Positions 36,317 through 46,363 of a stretch of 64,000 nucleotides of DNA are shown piece by piece. Where the stretch lies: NCBI GenBank assembly GCA_023379675.1, contig JAMCPL010000027.1:1-64000 (forward strand), read 5' to 3'. The DNA comes from Actinomycetota bacterium (GTDB taxonomy: Bacteria; Actinomycetota; Acidimicrobiia; Acidimicrobiales; JAMCPL01). Every line of letters starts with the position of its first letter. Position 1 is the stretch's first letter. The notes beneath the pieces were generated by a model, which worked only from the letters and a program-made list of their open reading frames with translations, was not told the origin of the DNA and made no database searches. Made by a program: the position numbers and the translations under genes.

Positions 36317-36557
36317 CATCTCGTTTCCCTGCCTTTGGGCATCCTGTCCCTGTCCATCAATCTGCCGTATTGCATCCTGCCGACCAGCCATCATGTATCA
36401 GAGTCTAGCCTACGGCAGCTTATCTCGTAACCGTGGACTTGCGACCGGCGTCAGGCACGGCATTTGTCACCAGGACGGATTTCGCCAATAAATTAGATCA
36501 AGTAAATCAAGTCAAGAAAATCAGCGAGCTAGATGGCCAGCCGGCTCTGCATACAGT

Positions 36558-37580
36558 TCACCAGGCGGATTTGATAGGCTTCGTATACCTCTCTATCGTT
36601 CTGGAGACCAGAAGCTGTCCAGCCTTGACGGCACGCAATGCTGCTGCGTTAGGTCCTGACGATGACCTGTACGCTTTCGACACCTGGTCCAACTCGCTGT
36701 CCTCATCATCACTCAGCTCCAGATCCGCCGCCTCCACGTTTGCCTGTAGCTGGGAGAGCGATCCCGCCCCCGGAATCGCGACTACGTTGGGCCTACGTAT
36801 AAGCCAGGCAAGGGCAACCTGGGTAGGAGTCGCCCCGTGTTCACGAGAGATACCTTTGAGCACCTCCACCACCGGCTCGGCTCTGGCCAGATTGCCAGGC
36901 TGGAAAGCGGCAGTATATGCTCTCAGCCCATCTGGTATGTTGCCTGCCGAGTAGCGACCCGACAGCAGGCCCTGAGCGAGCGGACTGTAAGCTATCACGA
37001 CATGGCCGGTCTCCTGTGCCCACGGCAGGATATCCGCCTCGATCCTCCTGTCCAGAAGGTTGTAGCGTACCTGATTGCTGAGGACATTGCCTGAAAGGAA
37101 GCGTTCGGCCTGCTGCCAGCCCCCCAGAGAAAAATTGGACACGCCTACATGCTTAACAATACCATCCCGTTGCAGCCCGGCCATTGCTCTCATGGTAAGG
37201 TTGAGGGGAATCACTGGATTGGGCCAGTGGATCTGGTAAAGATCTATTGTGTCCACGCGCAACCTTGCTGCACTACGCCTCGCCCTGTCCCTCACCACTG
37301 GATCCACGGGCATAATGGGGAACACCTTCGTCGCAACAAACGCCTCTTCCCTGCGGGAACTGAGCGCCCTCCCCACAGCACGCTCCGACCGTCCCCATCC
37401 ATAAGCTTCTGCGGTATCGATAAGATTGACACCCAGATCAAGGGCCTTATTGACTATCGCTGCAGACTCTTTTTCCTCATAGCTCCGGCCATAGTTCCAC
37501 TCCTTGGAACCAAACTGCCACGTACCGAGCCCGATGGCGGAAAGCCTCTCTCCGTGGACTTCCACATACCGCATAACCAT
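36558..37580 (-). CDS. Aldo/keto reductase
   Basis: 340-residue (alpha/beta)8 NADP-dependent reductase. The catalytic tetrad is visible: NLIDTAEAYGWG (Asp, Tyr), EAFVATKVFP (Lys) and DTIDLYQIHWPN (His). The cofactor region VVAIPGAGSLSQLQANV matches the family. Substrate unknown. ATG 37580 follows GGAGGG at 10 nt. About 35 nt downstream of the SDR gene, same strand, possibly co-transcribed. Confidence 0.92.
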   Translation of the reverse strand: MVMRYVEVHGERLSAIGLGTWQFGSKEWNYGRSYEEKESAAIVNKALDLGVNLIDTAEAYGWGRSERAVGRALSSRREEAFVATKVFPIMPVDPVVRDRARRSAARLRVDTIDLYQIHWPNPVIPLNLTMRAMAGLQRDGIVKHVGVSNFSLGGWQQAERFLSGNVLSNQVRYNLLDRRIEADILPWAQETGHVVIAYSPLAQGLLSGRYSAGNIPDGLRAYTAAFQPGNLARAEPVVEVLKGISREHGATPTQVALAWLIRRPNVVAIPGAGSLSQLQANVEAADLELSDDEDSELDQVSKAYRSSSGPNAAALRAVKAGQLLVSRTIERYTKPIKSAW

Positions 37581-37614
37581 ATAGCATCGCCCTCCGATTC
37601 CCAGTTTACTTTGT

Positions 37615-38382
37615 TTACTTTGGAGGAAGCCTTATCCCTCCGTCAAGCCTGATAACTTCGCCGTTCAAATAGTTACACGTTGCGATGAATGCCACCACAT
37701 CGGCATACTCAGATGGCTTACCCAGCCGCTTGGGGAAAAGCACCGACTGCCCGAGGGCCTCACGCTGCGGTTCTGGGAGAAGCCCGAGAAGTGGTGTGTC
37801 GAACAGACCTGGAGCAATGGCGCATACCCTGATGCCGGTAACGGCAAGATCCCTGGATGCCGGCACTGTCATGCCCACGATGGCGCCTTTCGACGCAGAG
37901 TATGCCAGCTGGCCAATCTGGCCTTCAAAAGCTGCAACTGAGGCCGTATTGACGATAACTCCCCTATTGCCATCCTCCAACGGCTCTGCCTGCGCTATCG
38001 CCGAACTTGCCCTCGTCATGACGTTGAAGGTGCCGATCAGATTGACATTCTGGATGACCTGGAACGCCTTCAGATCGTGAGGAGAATTGTCGCGATTGAT
38101 GACCCGACCTACCCATCCTATACCGGCACAGTTGACGGCAATCCTGAGCCGACCACCTTCTGCAGCCTGATCTATCGCCCTCTGGCAATCCTCTGGATTG
38201 GATACATCTCCTGCGACGTAATTCGTTCCTGCACCGAGCTCATCTGCAAGCTTCTTTGCAGGCTCTTCCTTTATGTCAAATATCGTACAACGTGCTCCCA
38301 GGGAAGTGAGCTTGCGTACTGTAGCCTCCCCGAGTCCCGAAGCACCACCGGTTACTATTGCTGAACATCCATTTATTTCCAT
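37615..38382 (-). CDS. Short-chain dehydrogenase (3-hydroxyacyl-CoA dehydrogenase type 2-like)
   Basis: 255 residues. Rossmann motif [15 protein letters not shown]-type motif [10 protein letters not shown], catalytic Ser ([14 protein letters not shown]), and YSASKG with Tyr and Lys. The overall pattern, including [13 protein letters not shown] and [12 protein letters not shown] at the C-terminus, resembles HSD17B10-like 3-hydroxyacyl-CoA dehydrogenases that work in beta-oxidation of branched acyl-CoAs. ATG 38382 has no ribosome binding site; a TAACAT box ends 7 nt before it, so it is a candidate leaderless gene. Confidence 0.9.
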   Translation of the reverse strand: MEINGCSAIVTGGASGLGEATVRKLTSLGARCTIFDIKEEPAKKLADELGAGTNYVAGDVSNPEDCQRAIDQAAEGGRLRIAVNCAGIGWVGRVINRDNSPHDLKAFQVIQNVNLIGTFNVMTRASSAIAQAEPLEDGNRGVIVNTASVAAFEGQIGQLAYSASKGAIVGMTVPASRDLAVTGIRVCAIAPGLFDTPLLGLLPEPQREALGQSVLFPKRLGKPSEYADVVAFIATCNYLNGEVIRLDGGIRLPPK

Positions 38383-38389
38383 AAAGACG

Positions 38390-38395
38390 ATGTTA
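38390..38395 (-). promoter_or_regulatory. -10 box for a leaderless SDR transcript
   Basis: TAACAT on the minus strand ends 7 nt before ATG 38382. TTGGCG lies about 19 nt upstream as a possible -35. Confidence 0.4.
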
Positions 38396-38458
38396 GACCA
38401 TCCATGCGACTACACGCCAAATCGATTGCCGCGTCTGGCGCTTCAAAATGCTGAACCG

Positions 38459-39142
38459 TCAGGTAGGACCGCTACCCCGCTGTGTCCTGGCGGCCTCGTT
38501 GGCCATGGCATCCACGAGTTCGTTCATTGCATCTCCTGAATGCCCGCGGGTCCAGGAAAAGTCAACTTCGATAGGACCATCCAGTACCAGATGCAGTAAA
38601 GGCTCCCAGAGATCGCGATTGGCAACACCATGACCTTTGGCGTTCCTCCAACCCTTCTTTATCCATCCTTCCCACCAGTGATGGCTGAAACAGTTGACCA
38701 GGTAGGATGAGTCGCTAACTATGGTCACCCTGACCGGATCAATGCCCGAGCCGCATGACCGGGAAGGCGTGGAGGCGGTAGCTCCACCGGCCAAAGTGGT
38801 AAGACCAATCCGGTCAATCCGGTCAATCCGGTCAGCCAGGTCATTACACTCGTCAAAAGTACCGTCCGTCTCAGTAGTTACGGCATATCCGGTCGTTCCG
38901 GCGGGTGTGTCTGATCGGTGCATGACACCATCATCAATAATGCTGGAATCGCATCGCCGGCCTACGAGATGGTCAATGTGATCCACCATCCACTGCATCG
39001 CCTCCAGCGCCGCAGTGAGTTCCATCCTCTGATTGGTGGTGGAGCGCTCCGCCCCGCTGGCCGTTGGGCCGCCAACGAGCGCCCAGGCCCAGCCACCAGG
39101 CCCCGGATTCCCGAGACACGAACCGTCCGTGTAGGCAATCAT
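38459..39142 (-). CDS. rnhA: Ribonuclease HI with a ~75-residue insertion
   Basis: 227 residues against about 155 in E. coli RNase HI. Degrades RNA in RNA-DNA hybrids. The four catalytic acids are present: Asp6 (YTDGSCLGNPGPGGWAW), Glu41 (NQRMELTAALEA), Asp144 (IVSDSSYLVN) and Asp211 (ELVDAMANEAA). The extra length is a hydrophilic segment at about 60-135 between the helix carrying Glu41 and the strand carrying Asp144. It contains DRIDRID encoded by a 9-nt tandem repeat. The core is otherwise normal and ends with the TRGHSGDAMNE loop, so it is probably active. Confidence 0.92.
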   Translation of the reverse strand: MIAYTDGSCLGNPGPGGWAWALVGGPTASGAERSTTNQRMELTAALEAMQWMVDHIDHLVGRRCDSSIIDDGVMHRSDTPAGTTGYAVTTETDGTFDECNDLADRIDRIDRIGLTTLAGGATASTPSRSCGSGIDPVRVTIVSDSSYLVNCFSHHWWEGWIKKGWRNAKGHGVANRDLWEPLLHLVLDGPIEVDFSWTRGHSGDAMNELVDAMANEAARTQRGSGPT

Positions 39143-39442
39143 GGCAAGTCCTTAGCTAGAATACCTGGCTTAGCGACTGAATAGAATACATCCATCAGCC
39201 GACAACTTACCGCAACGCCAACCGGTAGGGAAAATGCTGCCGCTCCAACCGCTCCAGTATGCCGGCCATGCGAGCATAGAACCGTTCCCCGGTGGATGGC
39301 ACACGAGGATGCCTCTCAGTGCCCGGTAGGCACCGATGCGATCACGTCACAGAGCGGAGCACAGAGCGGGAGGACCAGGGATGCCAGGCAAGTACCGGCA
39401 TGAGCAACCTGCCAACGTTAACGCATCTGCGAGTGAAAGAAT
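39143..39442. other. Divergent intergenic region between rnhA and aceE
   Basis: About 300 nt with no gene seen. It must hold the promoters of both flanking genes. A short direct repeat (CACAGAGCGG twice, around 39350-39370) lies about 80 nt before aceE. No clear -35/-10 pair or riboswitch was recognised. Confidence 0.4.
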
Positions 39443-42262
39443 ATGACCATGCTGTTTGATGGGCTGTCACACCAATTGCCTGACATCGATCCGGAAGAGA
39501 CCATAGAGTGGATGGATTCCTTCGACGCTGTTGTGGATACCAAGGGCCGTGGGCGTGGGCGGTTCCTTCTTATGAAAATGCTCGAACGCGCCAGGACAAA
39601 GCAAGTGGAGTTTCCCGCCACTGTGTCCACCCCCTACGTCAATACCATAGCGAAAGATCAGGAGCCATGGTTTCCCGGAGACGAACAAATGGAGAGACGG
39701 ATAAGGGCTTATATACGTTGGAATGCCGCCGTCATGGTCATAAGGGCAAATACGCGCAATCCCGGCATTGGCGGGCATCTATCCACTTACGCAAGTTCCG
39801 CGACACTGTATGAAGTCGGTTTCAATCATTTCTTCAGGGGAAAGTCGGATGGCGGGTTCGGAGACCAGGTATTTTTCCAAGGGCACGCCTCACCAGGGAT
39901 ATACGCCAGGGCGTTGGTGGAAGGTCGGCTGAGCGAAGAGCAGATGGACAACTTCAGGACAGAGGTAAACAGCGGAGGGTTGCCAAGCTACCCTCACCCT
40001 CGCCTCGCTCCGGACTTCTGGGAGTTCCCCACGGTTTCGATGGGCCTGGGACCGCTGTTCGCCATATACCAGGCACATATAAACCGCTATCTACAAAGTC
40101 GCGAACTCGTCGATACCTCCAATGCCAGGGTATGGGCGTTCGCCGGTGATGGGGAGATGGACGAGCCTGAAGCACTAGCGGCGCTGGGAGTGGCGGGCCG
40201 CGAGCACTTGGACAACCTCATCTTCGTAGTCAATTGCAATCTCCAACGCCTCGATGGCCCGGTACGGGGAAACGGAAAGATCATCCAAGAACTCGAAGCG
40301 ACCTTTCGTGGTGCCGGATGGAATGTAATCAAGGTCATCTGGGGCTCCAAGTGGGACGACCTGCTTGCCAGAGATGTGGACGGCGTCCTGCTCGACAAGA
40401 TGAACACCACCCCCGATGGCGATTTCCAAAAATACGCCACCGAGTCAGGTGCATACATTCGCGAGCACTTCTTCGGACCGGACCCAAGACTGCGCAAGAT
40501 GGTGGAACATCTTACCGACGAGGAACTCCAGAACCTTCCTAGAGGAGGCCATGACTACCGCAAACTCTATGCCGCTTACAAGCTGGCAACTGAAGAACGG
40601 GAGGCGCCTACCGCCATCCTGGCAAAGACGATCAAGGGTTGGATGCTGGGACCTGAGGTGGAAGCACGCAACGCCACCCATCAGATAAAGAAGATGGGCA
40701 GCGCTCAACTGGTGGCGCTACGGGATCGTCTCAATCTCACAGAGGAAATACCTGACAGCGCCCTAGAGGGCGATATCCCTCCTTACTACCGACCGGAAAA
40801 AGACTCTGCCGCTTACGAGTATATCATGGCCAGACGTAAGCTGACTGCAGGACCGGTGCCTCAACGAGTGGTCAGGAAGCGGACTACCGGGAAACCGCAT
40901 GCCACGGTTTTCGATGACCTGCTCGCAGGATCCAACGGGCAAGCCGTCTCCACCACCATGGTATTCGCGAGACTGTTACGCAACATGGCCAGGGACTCCG
41001 AAATCGGCAAACTGGTGGTACCCATCGTACCTGACGAAGCACGCACCTTCGGCCTCGAACCATTGATTTCCGAACACAAGATCTACGCTCCTGAGGGGCA
41101 ATTGTACACGCCCGTCGACGCAGGTCTGCTGCTTTCCTACGCAGAGGCAAAAACCGGCCAGATACTCGAAGAGGGCATAACCGAAGCGGGAGCCATGGCT
41201 GCTTTTGGCAGCCTAGCGACCGCCTATGCCACCTGGGGCCGGCCCATGATACCTATACTGCTCTTTTACTCGATGTTTGGTTTCCAGCGCGCAGGAGATA
41301 TCACGTGGCTGCTCGGCGATATCCGGGCAAGGGGGATACTCGCCGGCTGCACAGCAGGGCGTACCACACTTGAAGGCGAGGGGCTCCAGCATGACGATGG
41401 GCACTCCCCCTTGCTGGCATCGGTAAATCCCGCCTGCCGTATATATGACCCTGCTTTCTCATACGAGATAGCGGCAATCATGCAGTTCGCAGTAAAAGAG
41501 ATCCTCGACCCTGACAGTGAGGATGCCTTTTTCTATCTCACCTTATACAACGAGAATTATCCCATGCAGGCACTACCGCCCGGAGCTGACAGGGATCGTA
41601 TCCTGGAGGGAACGGTCAAGGGTATGTACCTCTATGCAGAACGCCCGGACAGCGTTAGCCGTGCTACGGACAGGAAAGACAGCAGGGACAGCAGGGACAG
41701 CGCAATCAGTGGCAACGACACAGCCGGCAAGGCGCTTGCATCGCACGAATCGAACGGACTTTCCGCAACCCTGCTTTTCTCGGGTCCGCTCTTTGGAGAG
41801 GTGATTAAAGCCCAAGAATTGCTCGCTTCAGACTGGGGGATAGGTGCCGACGTATACTCTGCAACCTCATACACCACGTTGCGCCGGGAAGCTCTGTCCA
41901 CAACGCGCCACAATATGCTGCATCCAACTGCCGGCCCCAGATTGCCGTATGTCACCCAGATGCTCTCCGGCGGTTCGGGACCGGTCGTAGCCGTAAGTGA
42001 TTACGTCCGGTCGGTTCCAGACCAGATAGCCAGATTCGTTCCTACCGGACGGATGTTTATGTCACTCGGCACAGACGGATTCGGCAGATCGGACACGCGT
42101 AGTGCGCTGCGACGTTTCTTCGAGATAGATGCGGAGCACATAACCGTTGCCACGCTGTATGCGCTCGCTCTCGCTGGGGAAGCAGGACTCGAAACGGTTG
42201 CTGCTGCGATAAGGCGATACGGTATCGACCCTGAGCTGCCCGACCCCTGGGCACTGAAGTAA
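39443..42262 (+). CDS. aceE: Pyruvate dehydrogenase E1, homodimeric (AceE type)
   Basis: 939 residues. Decarboxylates pyruvate with thiamine diphosphate and acetylates the E2 lipoyl group. ThDP site GDGEMDEPEA starts at Gly235; other family blocks are GGHLSTYASSATLYEVGFNH, YFFGPDP-like FFGPDPRLRKMV, and PILLFYSMFGFQRAGD. An insertion of about 40 hydrophilic residues at roughly 735-775 (RKDSRDSRDSAISGND) interrupts a conserved C-terminal domain and is encoded partly by a 9-nt tandem repeat. The start has only a weak purine-rich site (GTGAAAG). E2, E3 and lipoate genes are 3-6 kb away on the other strand. Confidence 0.96.
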   Translation: MTMLFDGLSHQLPDIDPEETIEWMDSFDAVVDTKGRGRGRFLLMKMLERARTKQVEFPATVSTPYVNTIAKDQEPWFPGDEQMERRIRAYIRWNAAVMVIRANTRNPGIGGHLSTYASSATLYEVGFNHFFRGKSDGGFGDQVFFQGHASPGIYARALVEGRLSEEQMDNFRTEVNSGGLPSYPHPRLAPDFWEFPTVSMGLGPLFAIYQAHINRYLQSRELVDTSNARVWAFAGDGEMDEPEALAALGVAGREHLDNLIFVVNCNLQRLDGPVRGNGKIIQELEATFRGAGWNVIKVIWGSKWDDLLARDVDGVLLDKMNTTPDGDFQKYATESGAYIREHFFGPDPRLRKMVEHLTDEELQNLPRGGHDYRKLYAAYKLATEEREAPTAILAKTIKGWMLGPEVEARNATHQIKKMGSAQLVALRDRLNLTEEIPDSALEGDIPPYYRPEKDSAAYEYIMARRKLTAGPVPQRVVRKRTTGKPHATVFDDLLAGSNGQAVSTTMVFARLLRNMARDSEIGKLVVPIVPDEARTFGLEPLISEHKIYAPEGQLYTPVDAGLLLSYAEAKTGQILEEGITEAGAMAAFGSLATAYATWGRPMIPILLFYSMFGFQRAGDITWLLGDIRARGILAGCTAGRTTLEGEGLQHDDGHSPLLASVNPACRIYDPAFSYEIAAIMQFAVKEILDPDSEDAFFYLTLYNENYPMQALPPGADRDRILEGTVKGMYLYAERPDSVSRATDRKDSRDSRDSAISGNDTAGKALASHESNGLSATLLFSGPLFGEVIKAQELLASDWGIGADVYSATSYTTLRREALSTTRHNMLHPTAGPRLPYVTQMLSGGSGPVVAVSDYVRSVPDQIARFVPTGRMFMSLGTDGFGRSDTRSALRRFFEIDAEHITVATLYALALAGEAGLETVAAAIRRYGIDPELPDPWALK

Positions 42263-42556
42263 ACCTGCTTCCACCACCGGATAGCGTCACGACTGGTGTC
42301 ATGCTAACAATGTTCCTATGCATGACGTTCCTATGTACATACAACACATGCAGAAAGACAACCAGACAAAGTTAGCATGCCAGCTCCTTATCAATAGACA
42401 CTAGATGTAGACAATATAACCACTATTAGTATTTTTCAGGAAAAAAGGGGATATAATTAGAAGTAGGAGGACAGGTAAACAGGAGAAGGCCAGATAGTGC
42501 CCACCAGGTACTACCTGCCTTCATCCACGAGACGGTTACGTAACAGGAGAGTGGGG

Positions 42557-43579
42557 ATGGAAGCTGCAATTACCAGTACAGACAGGTTGAACGGATCGGA
42601 CAGGGTAACGCAGTTGCATAAAACACACCCGACCGGACCTACCGATGATCCATTCCTCAATGCTGTCATACGACGATCCCTGGATCCAGATCCAAAGCTC
42701 AGACGACTGGCTGCGTCCAGCCGGCATGCCACCCCATTTATACTGGCGTTCCTTGCCCTCGACGACGATGGCATCACCCGCATGAAAGTGGCCGGCAATC
42801 CAAATGTCACTCCGGGCGTAGTGCTGGAACACCTCTCTCTGGATTCACTGGACAGCGTGAGGGCCGAAGTGGCCGGCAATCCAAATGTCACTCCTGCCTT
42901 GCTGGAAGAGCTTTCCGATGATCAATCATTCCTGGTAAGAGCACGCGTGGCGGGCAACAGGGCTTCGGACCCTGCAATCCTCGCCTACCTGGCGGACGAT
43001 GCCAACTGGAGCGTGCGGGAGGCAGTTGCCTCCAACCCCATGACCCTGCAAGAAACGCTTGACCAGCTCGCTACAGACGACTCTTCACACGTACGCCGCG
43101 CAGTAGGAAACAACCCTGCCACATCGCCCAAGTGGCTCATGGCGCTCGCTGGCGATCCGGACCGATCCGTGCGTACAGCCGTATATGGCAACCCGTCCAG
43201 TAACGATCAAATGAGGAACAAGGTGGAAGGGTATCTTTCGGTACGGGTAGGCATCCATCCCGCTGCAAGTCCGGCAACAGATGCACGCAAGCTCATGAAC
43301 ATGACTGGCAACCGCAACTGGGTAATCCGCCAGGGCGTCGCCATGAACCCGGTAGCTCCCAAGCGCGCGTTGACACAGCTGGCCAATGACTCCGACTGGA
43401 GAGTGAGACGAGGCGTGGCGGCGAATCATGCCGCGCCCGGAGACACCCTGATCCTGCTTGCAGGCGACAACCATCCGGAGGTATGCCAGGCGGTAGCTGA
43501 CAACTCGGTCGCCCCTCCCGCCGCTCTCACGATTGCCTTGGCCAACTTGGCCAAGGTGCACCGGCGTTACGTTGTGTAG
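42557..43579 (+). CDS. LRV (leucine-rich repeat variant) protein, copy 1
   Basis: About 340 residues, nearly all of tandem 23-27-residue repeats of the form VR.AVA.NP..P...L..LA.D, characteristic of the leucine-rich-repeat-variant superhelix. Unlike the Azotobacter LRV protein it has no N-terminal cysteine cluster. Such superhelices usually bind protein partners; the partner is unknown. ATG 42557 has AGGAG 7 nt upstream; a GTG at 42497 would add 20 residues. A 26-nt stretch is repeated exactly 81 nt apart within the gene, indicating recent repeat duplication. Followed after 110 nt by a paralogue. Confidence 0.85.
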   Translation: MEAAITSTDRLNGSDRVTQLHKTHPTGPTDDPFLNAVIRRSLDPDPKLRRLAASSRHATPFILAFLALDDDGITRMKVAGNPNVTPGVVLEHLSLDSLDSVRAEVAGNPNVTPALLEELSDDQSFLVRARVAGNRASDPAILAYLADDANWSVREAVASNPMTLQETLDQLATDDSSHVRRAVGNNPATSPKWLMALAGDPDRSVRTAVYGNPSSNDQMRNKVEGYLSVRVGIHPAASPATDARKLMNMTGNRNWVIRQGVAMNPVAPKRALTQLANDSDWRVRRGVAANHAAPGDTLILLAGDNHPEVCQAVADNSVAPPAALTIALANLAKVHRRYVV

Positions 43580-43688
43580 AGCGCCCCTCCCCCACGCACA
43601 CACAAGCACCGCTATGCACCTGTACGGTGGAGTACGGTGGAGTATCATGCTATGATCGAGAGTAGAGGATACGGAGGAGACCATAGAG

Positions 43689-44759
43689 GTGGCCATCGGC
43701 AAATGGGTACAGGCAGGCAGGGACCATGGTTCTGGAAAGAGCATACAGCAACAAGGTAGGGGGTCGGGATCGGATAGAAGGGGCGGAGGAACGGGAGCCA
43801 ACAAAGGTGGCAATTCCGGTAATTCTAGCAGTCCAAGCAATATACCAGCACTCAACAGCCTGATCAGGCGGGCTCTCGACTCCGACTACAAGAAGAGGAA
43901 ACTTGCAGCAGCGGATCGTAACGCCCACCCATTCATACTTGCATGCCTCGCTATGGACGAGGAGGAAAAGGTACGTGCAGAAGTTGCCGCAAACCCGTCC
44001 GCCGTGCTCGAAATACTTACCCACCTGCTACATGACCCCGATGAAAATGTCAGGGTAAAGGTAGCAACAAGCCGGCTCGTCACCGCCCAGATGCTCGAAG
44101 CACTGGCTGGCGACAGCGCTTTTGCCGTCCGCGTCGAAGTGGCTAAAAGTAGAGCCGCCGAGCCTGCGGTGCTCACTTACCTGGTCAACGATCCGAGCCA
44201 TGATGTCAGGAGTGCAGTTGCCTCGAACGCCGACGCTACCCCTGGCATCCTTGCTACTCTATCGGAAGACGATTCACCAGCGGTGCGCATGGCAGCAGCC
44301 AGGAATGCACGCACTCCCGAGCACGCCCTCGAGACTCTGGCAAGAGATGAGGACAGATCAGTGAGAATGGCTACATACGGCAATCCCTCCGCCACAGAAG
44401 AGGTTCGCAAGCTGGCCGAGGAGGCTCCGATCACCACCAAAGTGCATCCGGCACTCGACTCTGGCAGTGACCCTGATTCACTTGGGGCGATGGCGGCTGG
44501 CAACAATTGGGTCATTCGCCAAGGCGTAGCAATGAACAAGGCAACGCCGAAGGACCTTCTGGCGAGTCTGGCGATGGATCGTAACTGGCAGGTACGCAGG
44601 GGAGTGGCACTGAACACGGCCACGCCCGAAAAGATCCTCCGCGATCTTGCCTCTGATCCCCAAAGAGACGTCCGTCAAGCAGTAGCTGACAACCCGAGTG
44701 CTACGAAAGACATCATAGATATAGCCCTGCGCAGCCTAAAAGTCCACAAGGATCGCTAG
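43689..44759 (+). CDS. LRV repeat protein, copy 2
   Basis: 356 residues. Paralogue of the preceding gene: both share an N-terminal Gly/Ser/Asn-rich variable segment, the block LRRALD..YK.RKLAA-like RRALDSDYKKRKLAA, and the same repeat register with a break at TKVHPALDSGSDP near residue 260. GTG 43689 follows GGAGGAG at about 9 nt. The stop is 5 nt before thiE, suggesting the LRV gene and thiE are co-transcribed. Function unknown. Confidence 0.85.
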   Translation: MAIGKWVQAGRDHGSGKSIQQQGRGSGSDRRGGGTGANKGGNSGNSSSPSNIPALNSLIRRALDSDYKKRKLAAADRNAHPFILACLAMDEEEKVRAEVAANPSAVLEILTHLLHDPDENVRVKVATSRLVTAQMLEALAGDSAFAVRVEVAKSRAAEPAVLTYLVNDPSHDVRSAVASNADATPGILATLSEDDSPAVRMAAARNARTPEHALETLARDEDRSVRMATYGNPSATEEVRKLAEEAPITTKVHPALDSGSDPDSLGAMAAGNNWVIRQGVAMNKATPKDLLASLAMDRNWQVRRGVALNTATPEKILRDLASDPQRDVRQAVADNPSATKDIIDIALRSLKVHKDR

Positions 44760-44764
44760 CCGGT

Positions 44765-45451
44765 ATGAGTGAGCAATCACCTTCCCTCGATCAAGCCAGG
44801 ATTTACCTGTGCGTACCGGCAATGCCTGACATAGAGCACTTCTTGGAAAGCGCCATCAGGGGAGGCGTGGATGCCGTCCAACTTCGCGAGAAACACCTTG
44901 AAGCCAGGGGAACACTCGGGTATGCCAGGAAAGCTTTGAGTGTCTGCCATGCCATGGGGATACCCTTCATTGTAAACGATAGGCCTGACCTGGCCTTGGA
45001 GGTAGAAGCTGACGGAGTCCATGTAGGTCAAGATGATGCTCCCCCATCGCTTGCCCGCAAGATACTCGGTTCCCTAGCAATAGTAGGCCGTTCCACCCAC
45101 GCTAAGGCAGAACTGGATGCCAGCATCACCGAGCCGGTGGATTATGTCTCTGCAGGACCTGTCGTTTCCACTCCCACCAAGCCGGGCCGTGAGGGCACCG
45201 GCATGGAATACGTGAAGTACGCTGTGACCAATTCGCCCAAGCCGGTCTTCGTCACAGGAGGTGTCACCCCCGAGACCGTCCCCCAGCTCGCTGCCATAGG
45301 TGTGACGCATTACGTAGTGGTCAGGTATCTAACCGAGTCCAATGATCCATACCGCGCAGCCCGGGCGCTAAGAGACGCTGTAGCTGGAGCACTTGACCGC
45401 TACAAGGTTTGCGACACAGCTAATGCTTTGCGCGGGCGGCATTGCCAATGA
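44765..45451 (+). CDS. thiE: Thiamine-phosphate synthase
   Basis: 228-residue TIM-barrel enzyme that joins hydroxymethylpyrimidine diphosphate and thiazole phosphate. Motifs are DAVQLREKHLE, PFIVNDRPDLALEVEADGVHVGQDD, GRSTHAKAEL, SAGPVVSTPTKPGREG and FVTGGVTPETV. The final block VVVRYLTESNDP matches ThiE's phosphate site. Thiamine diphosphate is the cofactor of the aceE product encoded nearby. No THI box was seen; the gene follows the second LRV gene by 5 nt. Confidence 0.92.
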   Translation: MSEQSPSLDQARIYLCVPAMPDIEHFLESAIRGGVDAVQLREKHLEARGTLGYARKALSVCHAMGIPFIVNDRPDLALEVEADGVHVGQDDAPPSLARKILGSLAIVGRSTHAKAELDASITEPVDYVSAGPVVSTPTKPGREGTGMEYVKYAVTNSPKPVFVTGGVTPETVPQLAAIGVTHYVVVRYLTESNDPYRAARALRDAVAGALDRYKVCDTANALRGRHCQ

Positions 45452-45523
45452 CAGATGCCCGGCCAAGAAGGTACCTCTCATCGTACCTCATCCTCAGCTC
45501 AAGCGCGATACGGAGGAACAGCC

Positions 45524-46237
45524 ATGCCTGAACAAGAGCGAAGGAACCTCCTGAGGGACGATGTGTACAGGAGACCGCTCGAAACAGCACTCGACAGGCT
45601 GGGCGTGTCAGACGGCTGGAAGTGCGTGGATGCCGGTGCCGGCGGTGGCGATGTTTCAGTTGCACTGGCGGAAATCGTTGGAGCCACAGGACGTATATAC
45701 TCTGTCGACATCGATCCCGTGGCAAGGGACGAGGTGGCATCAAGGGCAGCTGCATACAGCCAGGTAATTGCAATCACCCAGGCAGCAGAAGACCTATTGC
45801 TACCGGAACCAGTGGACCTGGCATTCTGCCGCTTCCTGCTCATGCATGTCCATGACCCCCTGGTGGTCGTGTGCAGGATGGCGAGTGCCGTCAGGCCAGG
45901 AGGGTTTGTAGTAGCCCAGGAGCCGGTGACATCAGCCGGCAGGATAGGTGGACTGCCCTTCTCCATGGAAGGAGCATTGCATCCCGACGCCGGAGATGTC
46001 CTGCCTTCCCTGATATGCCGCGCAGGCCTTGAACTGGTCGACTGCTGGGCGGAATCTCCCGCATGGGCCGGTGAGGGACCAGTTGCTCGCTATCTAGAGC
46101 GCTTGACTGGGGTGGATCCCGGCAACGATCCAGTCATACTCCCCCCCCTGGTAACGGCAGTAGGTCGCGTACCCGAGAATCGTCCGGGAGACAGCCGAAA
46201 CAATATACCGGCAGCCGGCCGTCCGACCGATTGGTGA
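45524..46237 (+). CDS. SAM-dependent methyltransferase
   Basis: About 237 residues of class I methyltransferase fold. The SAM-binding loop is VDAGAGGGDVSVALAE, the acidic end of strand 2 is IYSVDIDP, and motif III-IV is VDLAFCRFLLMHV followed by VRPGGFVVAQEPV. The target molecule is unknown. ATG 45524 has GGAGGA 6 nt upstream; an open frame back to 45455 lacks a site. Confidence 0.85.
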   Translation: MPEQERRNLLRDDVYRRPLETALDRLGVSDGWKCVDAGAGGGDVSVALAEIVGATGRIYSVDIDPVARDEVASRAAAYSQVIAITQAAEDLLLPEPVDLAFCRFLLMHVHDPLVVVCRMASAVRPGGFVVAQEPVTSAGRIGGLPFSMEGALHPDAGDVLPSLICRAGLELVDCWAESPAWAGEGPVARYLERLTGVDPGNDPVILPPLVTAVGRVPENRPGDSRNNIPAAGRPTDW

Positions 46238-46363
46238 GAATGCCCATCAAATACTAGGGCAAGCTCAATATGGTGGGGAGGATGTCAGGATTGATAGAAT
46301 GACTCGAACACAAGCCACAACTCAAAAGCCAAAAGTCACAAAGTCACAAAAGGAGGATATACC

